Shown here piece by piece: positions 9,901 to 18,705 of a stretch of DNA of 64,000 nt. The position numbers and the translations under genes were made by a program. Origin of the DNA: JAZDGX01 sp964482205. Lineage in GTDB: Bacteria; Eisenbacteria; RBG-16-71-46; CAIMUX01; WJJG01. The stretch covers positions 186,001 through 250,000 of the forward strand of contig CAYZWI010000002.1 in assembly GCA_964482205.1 (NCBI GenBank), given 5' to 3'. The stretch's first letter is position 1. Every line of letters begins with the position of its first letter. The notes beneath the pieces were generated by a model that ran no database searches, was not told the DNA's origin, and saw only the letters and a program-made list of their open reading frames with translations.

Positions 9901-12675
9901 GCGGGTGACGAAGAGAGCTATCGCATCCGGGTGACCGACAACACGACCGGCCTCTACGACGAGAGCGATGTGAGCTTCGGCATCTACCCGGGATGCAATC
10001 TCGATTTGATCCAGCCCGCGGGCGGGGAAACGCTCTGCCAGGGAGTGCCGATCGACATCGTGTGGCACTCGACTGTCTGCTGCGGCGACGAGGTGAGCAT
10101 CGCGCTCCTCTCCGACGACACGCCCTGCCTCACGATTGCGGCGGCGACCCCGAATGACGGCCGCTTCCCGTGGGTCCCCGAGCCGTGCGCGGAAGGCGAC
10201 GGCAACTATCACCTGCGGATCACCGATCTCGAGACGGGCGCGGTCGACGAAACCGACGCGGCCTTCGTGATCGAGCCGCCCTGCGAGATGCTCGTCACCG
10301 ATCCCGCTTCCGCCCTCACCGTGTGCGAAGGCGAACCGGTCGTGATCGAGTGGACCCCGACCACCTGCTGCGGCGATCTGGTGAAGATCGAGCTCCTGAA
10401 CGACGGCGAGGTCGTTGCGGTGATCGATCCTTCCACGGCGAACGACGGCAATTACGCCTGGAACGCGGTGCAGGCCGAGGGTCTCTCCGAAGGCTATGGC
10501 ATCCGCGTGACCGACTTGACGAGCGGCGCGTCCGACGAAACGCCCTACGCGCTCACGATCCTCGCGGGCTGCCGGATCGAGCTCGTCACGCCCGAGTACG
10601 GCGACTTCTTCTGCATCGGCGATCCGGTGGAGATTCAGTGGTCGCACGGGCTCTCCTGCTGCGGCGACAATGTCCGCATCGAGATCTTCCGCAACGGCAT
10701 CCTCGTGGACACGATCACGAATTCGACTCCCAACGACGGACAGTTCGTGTGGCCTTCGGCCGAGCAGTACGACGGCTATGCGAATGGCTACGCGATTCAG
10801 GTCACCGACCTCGACACCGGTTCGCAGAATCCGCTGGACGACCAATTCTCGATCGGCGGCGGCGAAGTCGAGGTCTCGTATCCGAACGGCGGTGAAGAGC
10901 TGTGCGCAGGCCTGCCGATCACGATCGAGTGGCGGACGGGCCGCTGCTACGAGACTTCGGTCAAGATCGAATTGCTCCACGACGGGGCGGTCTGCACGAC
11001 GATCACGGACGGCACCTTGAATGACGGCTCCTACGAATGGGCGCCGGCCCAGTGCGGCTCCTATCAAGACGGCTACCAAATCCGGGTCACGGACCTGACG
11101 AGCGGCCAGGTGGACGAGAGCGATCTCTCCTTCTCGATCCTGCCTCCCTGCACGCTCGAGGCGATCGGTCCGGTGGGCGGGGAAGAGTACTGCGCCGGCA
11201 CGAGCATTCCCATCCGCTGGACGCACGGCCTGTGCTGCGGAGAATTCGTGCGCCTCGACCTGCTGCAGGGCGGCGAGGTGTGCCGGACGATCGTCGCCTC
11301 CACCGAGAATGACGGCGAATACGACTGGGCCGCCGAGCAGTGCGAGGGCCCGGAGGGATACGCCGTCCGCGTCACCGATTTGACGACCGGAGCGACCGAC
11401 GACACGCCGCTCTCCTTCGTCATCAACCCGCGCTGCACGCTCGACATCACCTATCCCAACAGCGGCGAGATCCTCGTCGAGGGCCAGCCGGTCGATATCA
11501 CCTGGGAGATCGGGCCCTGCTGCGGCGATCGCGCGCGCATCGAGCTGTGGCTGGACGGAGTGCTTTGCGCGGTGATCGTTCCCGACACCGAGAACGACGG
11601 CAGCTTCCCCTGGCCGGCCGAGCAGTGCGGCGATGCGACCGGTCCCTACATCATCCGCGTGATCGACACCGAGACGGGCGCGCAGGATGAAACCGACGTC
11701 GCCTTCGAGATCATTCCGCCCTGCAGCCTGGAAGTGCTGGCCCTCGCGGACGGCGAGTATTGCGAAGGAGACCCGGTCACCATCCAGTGGAACTCCGAGT
11801 ACTGCGCGAGCGCGGTGCGGATCGACCTGCTGAACCAAGGCACGGTGTGCGCGAACATCGTCGAATCGACCGCCAACAGCGGCGAATACGTCTGGCCGGC
11901 CGTTTCTTGCGGTCCCGAAAGCGGCTACCAGGTGCGGGTGACCGACATCGCCTCGGGAATCTACGCCGACAGCCCCGGCACCTTCACCATCTGGGGGCCG
12001 TGCCAGTTGAACGTAATCTGGCCGACTGCGGGCAGCGCGCTGTGCAACGGCCTGGAAGTGGAACTGCTCTGGGACGCGACGCCCTGCTGCGGATCGCATG
12101 TGCGCATCGAGCTGCTTCGCCGGGTGAAGTTCCAGGATGGCAGCAGCGATTACATCGTCTGCAACACGCTCTCGGATTCCACCGAGAATGACGGGCACTT
12201 CCTGTGGACCGCGGAACCGTGCGTTCCCCTGCCCTGGGAAGACCCCGAGCCGGCGGGATCGGGCGGCGATTACAAGATCCGCATCTCGGTCCTCGGTTCA
12301 GATGTGTGGGACATGAGCGGACGCTTCAAGATCTTCCCCGCCTGCGAGACGACCATCCTGGCCCCGACCGCGGGTACCGTCTATGTGGCCGGCACTCTCG
12401 CGACCTTCGAGTGGCAGTCCTCGCAATGCCATGACTACGGCACCTGCTGCGGCGAAGACGTGCGGCTGGAGCTGTTCCTGAATGGGTCCTTCGTGCGCCT
12501 GCTGGCCGAGTCGACTCCCAACGATCGCAACTTCGAGTGGATCGCGGGACAGTCGGACGGAGAGACCGACGGATACCAATTGAAGGTGACCGACATTCGC
12601 TCGGGAAACAGCACGCTGAGCGAGATGTTCCGCATCGTGGCCGGTCAAGGCAAGAGGGTCGTCGCCGGAAGCTAG
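6979..12675 (+). CDS. Giant secreted protein of about 19 tandem PNGGE/Kre9-like beta-sandwich repeats
   Basis: A 1898-residue protein with an N-terminal hydrophobic export signal ending in VVTTC at Cys23 (possible lipoprotein, though Thr at −1 is atypical). The rest is about 19 repeats of roughly 95-100 residues. Each opens with Cys-x-(L/V/I)-x-V-x-x-P-N-G-G-E, then I.W, a CCG(D/E).VRIELL strand, an S/T.NDG..W strand, a GY.IRVTD strand and a D.S..F.I end. This is the bacterial Ser-Thr-rich/Kre9-like domain seen in surface proteins. Most repeats keep an extra Cys-Cys-Gly in the second strand, so disulfides are likely. GGAGG precedes the ATG. There is no catalytic domain, so an adhesive or structural surface role is inferred. 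Repeat 14 lacks the leading Cys, and the last repeats carry insertions. Confidence 0.88.
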   Translation: MNRSTRFAAFLGILLIGLVVTTCSDEGSSSSPVCRVEVTSPNGGENYDPGETCAVQWSSDGPCDCLVDIELLQNGEPVAVIAEGIANSGHYEWSCQQKNGQAGYRIRVTLLDSHGAREDLSDAPFSIGLAQGCTIDVTAPLENAFLQAGENLSIAWDRHVLCGENVKIDLLRDGDPCAVISASTPNDGAFDWVVAGCAGDSTGYSLSVTDLASNATDLVAGLTISGGHADCSIQVTSPAGGESWAAGQAIPIAWNSTGTHGRSVRIELLHGDEVCRVLAESTINDGEFQWNAAQCGSSVEGYSIRVTDIVCNTSDASEGVFTIRAPENAACRITVSQPELHQILESGQTHTIVWTHNEDCGDEVRIELYRLGVLCEVIAESTENDGAYEWIVSGCGESICGYTIRVIDLETGASDDSDDFGIETECELTVVTPNGGETYYVNDMVPIEWETSGCGRNVRIEILQDGVLCATLARSTNNDGLFVWADAEQCSGPDGYAVRITDLDSGAQDLSDAPFRILEPCRLTITNPAGGAIWTVGQTLRIEWVISGDDCGDLALIELLNGDVVCLVITPETPHGYFDWPVAQCGEATNGYVIRVTDIESGAQDETNGAFEILTVPQEECALALVGPVAGVALCEAVPFEIRWAGNEYCGASVRLELLRNGAVCQVIAEETDNDGSFTWTPAMCDGQTSGYSLRIVNIDSGESAVTPLTFNIFPECTLDVLAPQAELIACEGQRIGFQWTTTTCCGDYVRLELLLNGEVCETIAASAPNVGSYSWISQRCGDATEGYGVRVTDLETGATDDGSFDFTIQEACELTVNGPTGDEIFCAGRDLADITWASSGCCGETVRIQLLLDGEVCRTIAAETENDGYFQWPVEQCGHATDGYIVRVTDLETGASDESDFGFAVEPPCRLELLDPNGAEDLCIGEPLTISWTASACCGETVRIELLLDGEVCLTLAETAPNNGSFAWTPEQCAGDEESYRIRVTDNTTGLYDESDVSFGIYPGCNLDLIQPAGGETLCQGVPIDIVWHSTVCCGDEVSIALLSDDTPCLTIAAATPNDGRFPWVPEPCAEGDGNYHLRITDLETGAVDETDAAFVIEPPCEMLVTDPASALTVCEGEPVVIEWTPTTCCGDLVKIELLNDGEVVAVIDPSTANDGNYAWNAVQAEGLSEGYGIRVTDLTSGASDETPYALTILAGCRIELVTPEYGDFFCIGDPVEIQWSHGLSCCGDNVRIEIFRNGILVDTITNSTPNDGQFVWPSAEQYDGYANGYAIQVTDLDTGSQNPLDDQFSIGGGEVEVSYPNGGEELCAGLPITIEWRTGRCYETSVKIELLHDGAVCTTITDGTLNDGSYEWAPAQCGSYQDGYQIRVTDLTSGQVDESDLSFSILPPCTLEAIGPVGGEEYCAGTSIPIRWTHGLCCGEFVRLDLLQGGEVCRTIVASTENDGEYDWAAEQCEGPEGYAVRVTDLTTGATDDTPLSFVINPRCTLDITYPNSGEILVEGQPVDITWEIGPCCGDRARIELWLDGVLCAVIVPDTENDGSFPWPAEQCGDATGPYIIRVIDTETGAQDETDVAFEIIPPCSLEVLALADGEYCEGDPVTIQWNSEYCASAVRIDLLNQGTVCANIVESTANSGEYVWPAVSCGPESGYQVRVTDIASGIYADSPGTFTIWGPCQLNVIWPTAGSALCNGLEVELLWDATPCCGSHVRIELLRRVKFQDGSSDYIVCNTLSDSTENDGHFLWTAEPCVPLPWEDPEPAGSGGDYKIRISVLGSDVWDMSGRFKIFPACETTILAPTAGTVYVAGTLATFEWQSSQCHDYGTCCGEDVRLELFLNGSFVRLLAESTPNDRNFEWIAGQSDGETDGYQLKVTDIRSGNSTLSEMFRIVAGQGKRVVAGS

Positions 12676-12745
12676 GTCGCGTTCGGGCCCGACGCGGAAC
12701 GGGATCATCGCGCGCCGGCCGAGCGGCCGCGAAAGGGAACGCAAG

Positions 12746-12775
12746 GCGGGCCTCATCGGAGGCCCGCTTCCATTT
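12746..12775 (+). terminator. Rho-independent-like terminator after the repeat protein
   Basis: GCGGGCCT (12746-12753) pairs perfectly with AGGCCCGC (12760-12767) around a six-base loop and is followed by a T-rich stretch (TTCCATTT). It lies 70 bp after the stop codon. Confidence 0.7.
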
Positions 12776-12815
12776 ACGTTCGTTAGCGGTCTGGCCGGAA
12801 AGAGGGCCTTTGCGA

Positions 12816-12821
12816 TATAAT
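12816..12821 (+). promoter_or_regulatory. TATAAT −10 element upstream of the protease gene
   Basis: A perfect TATAAT in a GC-rich context, about 270 bp before the protease start. No good −35 box is present at 16-18 bp, so this is only a candidate. Confidence 0.3.
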
Positions 12822-12938
12822 CATCGCGTCAGCCAATCGTTCAAGGGAGTCCCGTGCCATACGACGCAGCAAGTCAACTCTGGCCCCGAGAAGGAGACGG
12901 TCAGAGTGGTGCCCCAAGATCATGCGCGCGGAATCTGA

Positions 12939-12986
12939 GGTTGTGAAGGGATGGCTGACAACCGGTTGCAGCGGACGGTCCGCTGC
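12939..12986 (+). promoter_or_regulatory. Two adjacent inverted repeats in the protease leader
   Basis: GGTTGT (12939-12944) is complementary to ACAACC (12958-12963). Immediately after it, GCAGCGGAC (12968-12976) and GTCCGCTGC (12978-12986) form a perfect 9-bp inverted repeat about a single base. Either could be an RNA hairpin in the leader or an operator. The rest of 12676-13093 shows no gene. Confidence 0.4.
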
Positions 12987-13093
12987 GCGGCCCGCCGCTG
13001 AACCGGAGCGTTCCGAGCAAGCTCGGCCGGGCGAATGTGAACCGGAGACCGAGTGCGGGCCCGCCGGAAACCGGCAACGAAAGGCATCACCCG

Positions 13094-15298
13094 TTGAAAC
13101 GATCGCTCGCCAGCCTGTGTTTGGGATGCGGCCTCTTCCTGGCCGGCGTTCCGTTGGCGGCTGCCTCGCCCTATTGGGTGTTCTTCCGCGATCGGGGCCC
13201 CCAGTCCGAATCGATTTCCCTCGATGATCCGTCCGCCGCACTTGCTATAGCACGCGCCTTGCCCGCCGAAGCTTGGGCCGGGAGAGCGCGCGCGAGCGGT
13301 TCTTGCACGGCCCTTCCCGATGATCGGGACCTGCCCCTCTGGCCGCCGTATGTCGATGCGATCGGCGCGCGCGGACGGCTGCGTCATCAGAGCCGCTGGT
13401 TGAATGCGGTCAGCTGCGAGCTCGACGAGCGCGAGGCGGAGGCCGTCGCCGCGTTGCCCTTCGTGCTGCGCGTGCGGCCGGTGGCGGTGGCCACGATCAC
13501 CTCGCTCGGGCCCGAATGGGATGATCGAGGCAACCGCCTGGAAGCCGTTCTCGAACCGGATCGGCGTCTGCCCGGCGCGCCGGGGTTCGGTCGCGAAGAA
13601 CCCTCGCGGGGAAGCCGGGCGCGTGTCGCCTACGGCTCGCTTTCCTACGGCGCATCCGGCGGGCAGCTCACCGAAATCGGAGTACCCGGCCTGCATGCGC
13701 TCGGCTATTCGGGAAACGGCGTGCGCTTCATGATGCTCGACACGGGGTTTCGCAAGGACCACCAAGCCCTGGCGCCCCTCGCGCGCGCCGCCGAATGGGA
13801 TTTCGTCTTCGAAGACGGCAATGTGCAGAACGAAGTCATCGATCATCCCACCCAACAGAATCACGGCACCGCGACCTGGGCGATCGCGGGCGGATACGCG
13901 CCCGGAGTGCTCGTCGGGCCGGCCTACGGAGCTTCCTTCTGGCTCGCGAAAACCGAGGATGTGCGCAGCGAGACGCGCGCCGAAGAGGACAACTATGTCG
14001 CCGCGCTGGAGTGGGCCGAGAGCGAGGGAATCGTCCTGACGAGCGCGAGCCTCAGCTACCTGTGCTTCGACGATGACTTCTGCTACGAAACGGAAGACAA
14101 GGACGGAGACACTGCCGTGGTCACGATGGCGCTCGACATCGCGGCGGCGCGCGGGATCCTGTGCGTCAATTCGCAGGGCAACTACGGCTGCCTCGAACCG
14201 ACCACGCTGGGCACGCCGGCCGATGCCGACAGCATCATCGCGGTCGGCGCGGTCGACAGCCTGAACGCGATCGCGGGGTTTTCGGCCTGCGGTCCGACCT
14301 CCGATGGCCGCTTGAAACCCGAAGTGGTCGCGCGCGGCGTACACACCTGGACGGCCTCAGGCAACGGGGTCGATCTCTACGGCTTCGGCAGCGGCACTTC
14401 CTTTTCCGCCCCGCTCGTTTCGGGAGCGGCCGCGCTGCTCCTCGAAGCCCATCCCGAATGGGCGCCGATGGATGTGCGCGAAGCGTTGATGGCGACCGCC
14501 GATCGCGCCGCCGAGCCGGACAGCCAGTACGGTATGGGACGCATCGACGCGTATCAGGCGGCGCTCTCTCAACCGCTCCTCTATCCCTACCCCTTCTCGC
14601 TCGTCTCTCCGGCCGACAGCGCGGTGACCGGTCTCTATCGCCCGCAGTTCGTCTGGCGGGCGAGCGCCGATCCGGACTGGGGCGCTCCGCTCGCCTACAC
14701 GCTGTGGCTCGAAGGCCTGGAGTCTCGCGTGATCTGGGCGGTGGAAGCGGGCAGCGATACCTCGGTGACTCCGCCGTTCGTGCTGGAAGATGAACTGCAA
14801 TTCCGCTGGTGGGTCACGGCCGACGATCCGGAAGGCCACCGGCGCGTTTCCCGAGAACGCTTCGCGCTCTTCTTCTCGCTTGATCCTTCCGCGATCGGCG
14901 AGGCCGGAGCCGATGCGCAGGCGCACTCCGCGGGAGAGAACGGGCGCGCGGGACACGCTGCGCCACTGCAAACGGTGTGCGCGCCGAATCCATTTCGCGA
15001 ATCGATCACCTTCACCGTTCAGCCATCAACGATGGAGCAGACGCCAGTTTCCTCTCGCGATGAGGAAGCGCGGCAGGCGAACGAGAGCGCCGCCGTTTCA
15101 CGAAACGCCTGGACGGTCTACGACCCACTCGGACGGCGCGTGTCGGAGGGAACGTTCGTGCGCGCAGGCGATCGCTGGCGTGGATCGTGGGACGGGCGCG
15201 CGCGCAACGGAGCGCCGGCCGAGCCCGGCGTCTACTACCTGGAAGCGCGCCTGGGCCATCAAGTCGCCCGCGAGACGATTCTGCGCCTGCCGGAGTGA
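13094..15298 (+). CDS. Secreted subtilisin-like (S8) serine protease with C-terminal FlgD-like domain
   Basis: With the TTG start at 13094 (GAAAGG site 9 bp upstream) the protein has 734 residues and a clean signal peptide, MKRSLASLCLGCGLFLAGVP; the frame is open to a GTG at 13037. The S8 catalytic triad is visible: Asp216 (MMLDTGFRKDH), His257 (NHGTATWAIAGG) and Ser436 (GTSFSAPLVSGAA), with an oxyanion-type Asn in NSQGNYG. About residues 60-160 resemble an inhibitor-like propeptide. After the protease comes a fibronectin/Ig-like region, then a C-terminal module (CAPNPFRESITFTV ... VYDPLGRRVSEG ... GSWDGRARNGAPAEPGVYYL) of the FlgD/type IX-sorting kind. It is thus probably exported and surface-bound. 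Residues about 620-670 are low-complexity and probably a linker. Confidence 0.9.
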   Translation: MKRSLASLCLGCGLFLAGVPLAAASPYWVFFRDRGPQSESISLDDPSAALAIARALPAEAWAGRARASGSCTALPDDRDLPLWPPYVDAIGARGRLRHQSRWLNAVSCELDEREAEAVAALPFVLRVRPVAVATITSLGPEWDDRGNRLEAVLEPDRRLPGAPGFGREEPSRGSRARVAYGSLSYGASGGQLTEIGVPGLHALGYSGNGVRFMMLDTGFRKDHQALAPLARAAEWDFVFEDGNVQNEVIDHPTQQNHGTATWAIAGGYAPGVLVGPAYGASFWLAKTEDVRSETRAEEDNYVAALEWAESEGIVLTSASLSYLCFDDDFCYETEDKDGDTAVVTMALDIAAARGILCVNSQGNYGCLEPTTLGTPADADSIIAVGAVDSLNAIAGFSACGPTSDGRLKPEVVARGVHTWTASGNGVDLYGFGSGTSFSAPLVSGAAALLLEAHPEWAPMDVREALMATADRAAEPDSQYGMGRIDAYQAALSQPLLYPYPFSLVSPADSAVTGLYRPQFVWRASADPDWGAPLAYTLWLEGLESRVIWAVEAGSDTSVTPPFVLEDELQFRWWVTADDPEGHRRVSRERFALFFSLDPSAIGEAGADAQAHSAGENGRAGHAAPLQTVCAPNPFRESITFTVQPSTMEQTPVSSRDEEARQANESAAVSRNAWTVYDPLGRRVSEGTFVRAGDRWRGSWDGRARNGAPAEPGVYYLEARLGHQVARETILRLPE

Positions 15299-15315
15299 CG
15301 ACGCTCCGTCACCGG
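15290..15315. terminator. Hairpin at the convergent 3' ends of the protease and transporter genes
   Basis: GTGACG (15295-15300) and CGTCAC (15307-15312) form a hairpin with a six-base loop, with flanking CCGG on each side. It spans the ten-base gap between two convergent genes and could stop transcription from both sides. There is no U-tract, so this is weak. Confidence 0.3.
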
Positions 15316-16826
15316 CCGCGTCCCGCCGCCAGCGGCTCGCGCTTCACCGGCGCGCCCTTGCGCGCGGCATCGGGAAGCGCGTGCCAGATGCGGATCGCGA
15401 GCAGCGTGCCGATGATCGCGAAGGGAATCAGGAAAGGCGGCCACCAGCGCCACGAGACTTTCTCGGTGATCTGTCCCAGGCTCCAGCTTTGCACCGCGGT
15501 CCCGAGATAGACCAAGCCGTCGATCAATCCCACGGCCGTGCCCGCATTCTTGGTGCCGCCAAAGTCCTGGGTCGCCGTTCCTGAGAGCATGCCGTGCGTG
15601 CCGATCACGCAATAGGAGATGAACACCACGCACGCGCCCATCACCCACATGCTGGTCATGGAATAGGCGGCGCCCTGTTGCGGCTCCTCCACGAAAATGC
15701 TCATGAGCACCACGGCAATGATCATGATGCCGTAGAGCAAAGCGGCCACCGGGCCCCGGCGAGAGTTGAACACCTTGTCCGAGATCCAGCCGGCCGTCAT
15801 GCCTCCGGTGGCGCCCGCCAGAAACATCATGAGCCCCCAGTGATGGGTCACGAAGAAGCTCGAGTCGTAGTGCATTTCCTTGCCGTAGATCGAATACCAG
15901 TGCATGACTCCCTGGCGCAGCACGCCCGTGCAGAACTCGATCGCGCCGATGGTGAGCACGATCGGATTCATGACCACTTTCTTCAGGACCACGACCACCG
16001 AATCGGGCTTCTGATCCTCGCCCGAGGAGGCGTCGCCGGTATCGAAGTCCTGGAATCCCGCGAGGCCCGGGCGGTCGAAGACTTTCAGGTAGATCCACAG
16101 CGCGGCCAGCAGCAGCAGGACGCCGGGGGCCCAGAAGACCGCGAAGGGCGGGTTCATGACCGTCTGGCCGGCCGCGTCCGTCACTTTGTGGAAGGTGTCG
16201 ACGAACCACTGGCCGAAGTCGAAGGCGAAGAAGATCCCGGCCGAGATCAGAATCCCGAAGATGCCGCCGAAGACGCCGCGCTCGCGCACATGGAACCAGG
16301 CGCTGTTGACTTTCACGATGCTCACCGCGCCGAAGCTCTGGAAGTACATGTTGATCGCATAGAGCGCGATGAAGAGCGCGAAGAGCAAGGAATGCCCCTC
16401 AGCCGAACGCAGATACGCGGCCGTTCCGTGATGTGCGGCCGTGGCGGGCCCGAGCAGGAAGACGAAGGCGCCGAGGGCGATGTTGGCGAAGGCCGCGCCG
16501 ATCGTGGAAATCAGCATCGCCTTGCGCCCGCCGATCCGGTCGGTGAGCGGCCCGTTCAGGATGAAGGCGAAGGCGTAGAGGACCGTGCCGACGGCGAAGA
16601 TCGTCCCGAACTCGGACTTGTTCATCAGCTCGTTGCCGAGATTGTTCTTCGCCACGGTCAGGTTGTAGCGGCCGAAGTAGAGGAAGGCGTATCCGATCCC
16701 GAGCGGCACCCAATTCAGGATCCTTCGCCGTCGGTACGCGGCCGAATGGCCGAGCGGGTTGCCCGACGCATAGGTGAAGACCGCGACCGCCGCGACGATC
16801 AGGATCAGGACGAGAAAGTTGAGCAC
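15309..16826 (-). CDS. MFS transporter, organophosphate:phosphate antiporter (GlpT/UhpT)-like
   Basis: A 505-residue protein with about 12 hydrophobic segments. The N-half has YFGRYNLTVAKNNLG followed by GTVLYAFAFILNGPLTDRIGGRKAM, the MFS loop 2-3 motif in the form found in glycerol-3-phosphate and hexose-phosphate antiporters. The centre carries a long hydrophilic loop (residues about 245-275). The start is the GTG at 16826, after a GGGAGG site. It would import a phosphorylated three- or six-carbon compound in exchange for phosphate, but the substrate is not readable. The BMC locus elsewhere in the window uses sugar phosphates, so a functional link is possible but not shown. Confidence 0.78.
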   Translation of the reverse strand: MLNFLVLILIVAAVAVFTYASGNPLGHSAAYRRRRILNWVPLGIGYAFLYFGRYNLTVAKNNLGNELMNKSEFGTIFAVGTVLYAFAFILNGPLTDRIGGRKAMLISTIGAAFANIALGAFVFLLGPATAAHHGTAAYLRSAEGHSLLFALFIALYAINMYFQSFGAVSIVKVNSAWFHVRERGVFGGIFGILISAGIFFAFDFGQWFVDTFHKVTDAAGQTVMNPPFAVFWAPGVLLLLAALWIYLKVFDRPGLAGFQDFDTGDASSGEDQKPDSVVVVLKKVVMNPIVLTIGAIEFCTGVLRQGVMHWYSIYGKEMHYDSSFFVTHHWGLMMFLAGATGGMTAGWISDKVFNSRRGPVAALLYGIMIIAVVLMSIFVEEPQQGAAYSMTSMWVMGACVVFISYCVIGTHGMLSGTATQDFGGTKNAGTAVGLIDGLVYLGTAVQSWSLGQITEKVSWRWWPPFLIPFAIIGTLLAIRIWHALPDAARKGAPVKREPLAAGRGR

Positions 16827-16944
16827 GCTTGCCTCCCGTCAGATGGCCCATCGATTCCAGCAACGCCGTCGAGCAGACTGCACGCCGTCGAGCAGGCGTC
16901 TCTGATCTCGCGCGGTCGCGAGATCGCTCATCGGCCTGGCGCAG

Positions 16945-17760
16945 CTATCCGGAAGCCCGGCCTCTCCCTCGATGCAGCTTCCACAAGCGCGCGCACACTT
17001 CTTCCAGGTGCGCGCCCAGGACTTCGGGCTTGTCGGTCTTCTCGGGCATGTTCTCGAAGACCGCATAGGGGACGCGGAAGTCGCGCTCGGCCAGCGTCTC
17101 CTTCCCGTCACGCTGCGGCCAGGGAAGCGTTCGGACGCGCAGGTACTCGGGATCCGGCGCGGAGAACTCCCTCCAATCGGATTCCTTGTAGAGGAATTCC
17201 ATTTTGCGCATTTCGAGCGCGTGCTCGAGGATGCTGTCGGGCTTGGCGGGGTTTCTCCGGCGCTCGTTCTTGCGCCGCGACTCCTCCCAGGTCACATGGA
17301 TGTACATGGCGCACGCGCGCGCGAGCACGGACGCGGAAAGATAGGGATAGGCGGCGGCGAAACCGCCGTGCTGGCTTCCGCGCGCGAATTCGAACATCGC
17401 CGTATGGGTCTCGTGATAGCGGTCGTGGTCGCGCAGGCGGCGCTCGTAGTTCTCGCTCAGCTTGCGAATGAGGTAATGCCAGAAGAAGACATTCTTGAAG
17501 ACGTAGCCGCTGTCCCTCTTCCCTTCGTATTCGAAGTGGGTGTCGGAGATCAGCCGGGGATAGCCGTACATCTCCCAGATGTCGTCATCCTCGAAGCGCT
17601 CCCACAGAATCGGGAAGTCGTCGAATTCGTCGAATTCGCCGATGTGGAAGCGCCGCACGCGCTCGTCGAGCGGAACCTTCTTCAGATAGTCGAGGATCTC
17701 CGACTTTCCCGACGCGGGCCGCCCGTTGAGGATGACGATCGGAAGAATATCGAGAGACAT
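16945..17760 (-). CDS. P-loop kinase-like protein of unknown role
   Basis: A 271-residue soluble protein starting MSLDILPIVILNGRPASGKS, with a clear Walker A motif (GRPASGKS) at residues about 13-20. It has many aromatic and acidic residues (GEFDEFDDFPILWERFEDDD) and a charged centre (EESRRKNERRRNPAKPDS). AAAGGA precedes the ATG. Architecture is like a small NTPase or nucleoside/sugar kinase, but I do not recognise the family. It is separated from the upstream small membrane protein by 218 bp and precedes the MFS transporter on the same strand, with which it may be co-transcribed. Confidence 0.7.
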   Translation of the reverse strand: MSLDILPIVILNGRPASGKSEILDYLKKVPLDERVRRFHIGEFDEFDDFPILWERFEDDDIWEMYGYPRLISDTHFEYEGKRDSGYVFKNVFFWHYLIRKLSENYERRLRDHDRYHETHTAMFEFARGSQHGGFAAAYPYLSASVLARACAMYIHVTWEESRRKNERRRNPAKPDSILEHALEMRKMEFLYKESDWREFSAPDPEYLRVRTLPWPQRDGKETLAERDFRVPYAVFENMPEKTDKPEVLGAHLEEVCARLWKLHRGRGRASG

Positions 17761-17978
17761 ACGAATCCTTTCGCTTCATGCCGCCGGCGCCGGCGATCGA
17801 GCGTCCGCCCCGCCCACGGGAAAGCCGGGGCCGGAACGAGGCCTTCCCCGGCTCGCCGACGACGAATTTGCCGCCGCGATCGGTGCGCGACGCGGGGAAG
17901 GGACGAGAGCGGGATTCTAGGATGTTCGCGGGCGCGGGGGCAACCGGCAAACGGCGGCCTGTGACGGTCCCTCTTCGC

Positions 17979-18341
17979 TCACCGGTCGCGGATGAACGCA
18001 TTCAAGACGGCCGAGATGATGCTCAGGACCACCGTCCCGAGAAGCGCCCACCAGAAATTGCTGATGTGAAACGGATGGACGATGAGGGAAGTGAGCCAGA
18101 GAAGCAGGCCATTCAGGATCAGCACGAAGAGACCCAGGGTGACGATGGTCAAGGGCAGCGTGAAGAAGATGAGCAACGGACGGGCGACCGCATTCAGGGC
18201 GGCCAGAACGAGCGCCGCCGCGCCGAGAGCCAGGAATTCGCCCTTCGCGCCGCTCTTTTCCACCTCGATGCCCGGAAGCAGCGCGGTCGTCAAGCCGAGG
18301 GCGATGAAGGTCACGATCAGCCGGATGAAAAAGCCGCGCAT
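17979..18341 (-). CDS. Small membrane protein of the phage-holin-4 (PF04020-like) family
   Basis: A 120-residue protein with four predicted membrane helices: MRGFFIRLIVTFIALGLTTALL, ALGAAALVLAALNAVARPLL, the LTIVTLGLFVLILNGLLLWL stretch and a last ALLGTVVLSIISAVLN. The pattern VARPLLxxxTLPLTIxTLGLFxxxxNxLxLWL is typical of the holin-4/YvlD-type family found in many bacterial chromosomes, unrelated to lysis in most hosts. AAGGAGGAGG precedes the ATG at 18341. It is divergent to the sulfatase-like operon. Confidence 0.82.
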   Translation of the reverse strand: MRGFFIRLIVTFIALGLTTALLPGIEVEKSGAKGEFLALGAAALVLAALNAVARPLLIFFTLPLTIVTLGLFVLILNGLLLWLTSLIVHPFHISNFWWALLGTVVLSIISAVLNAFIRDR

Positions 18342-18705
18342 CGCTGCCTCCTCCTTGGATGGCCTGTCCGTCGCACGGGTCGGATCGAAACACGGTTCCC
18401 GGCAGATGTCCAGCATTCCGACCGCCGGCCTCTTGCGCGGGGCGGTTATGAAGGAAAGGGCCGTGGGACGGATGGGCAGGTTCCCGCCCGCAACTTGCAA
18501 AACGGAAACGGATTACCTGACCGAAGCGGAACCCGTCCGGCAGACTGCGGTATGGACTGGCAGCGCCACGCCCCCTATGATCCGGTGGTTTTCCTTGGAC
18601 GCCCGGCATGGCGCGGCCCGGCCCGGCCGGCGGACCCGGCAAGCCCCAGCGCCACACCGGATCCGGGATGGCGAGGCGAACATTTCCACCAGGCAGGGAG
18701 CGAGT
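18342..18705. other. Divergent intergenic region upstream of the sulfatase-like operon
   Basis: Open frames run through this stretch but are extensions of flanking genes with Arg/Pro/Ala-rich composition and no family likeness. It must hold promoters for both directions, but I find no convincing −35/−10 pair on either strand. Confidence 0.4.

Noticed and set aside
6703..12198. A 1831-codon open frame antisense to the repeat lipoprotein
   Set aside because: It mirrors the strong codon bias and repeats of the sense gene. It has no start context, and its Arg/Asp/Val-rich translation resembles no protein family. The sense frame has a signal peptide and domain repeats.
17979..18341. Prophage remnant, from the holin-like protein
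   Set aside because: This small membrane family is common in chromosomes. No other phage gene, integrase or att-like repeat is in the region.
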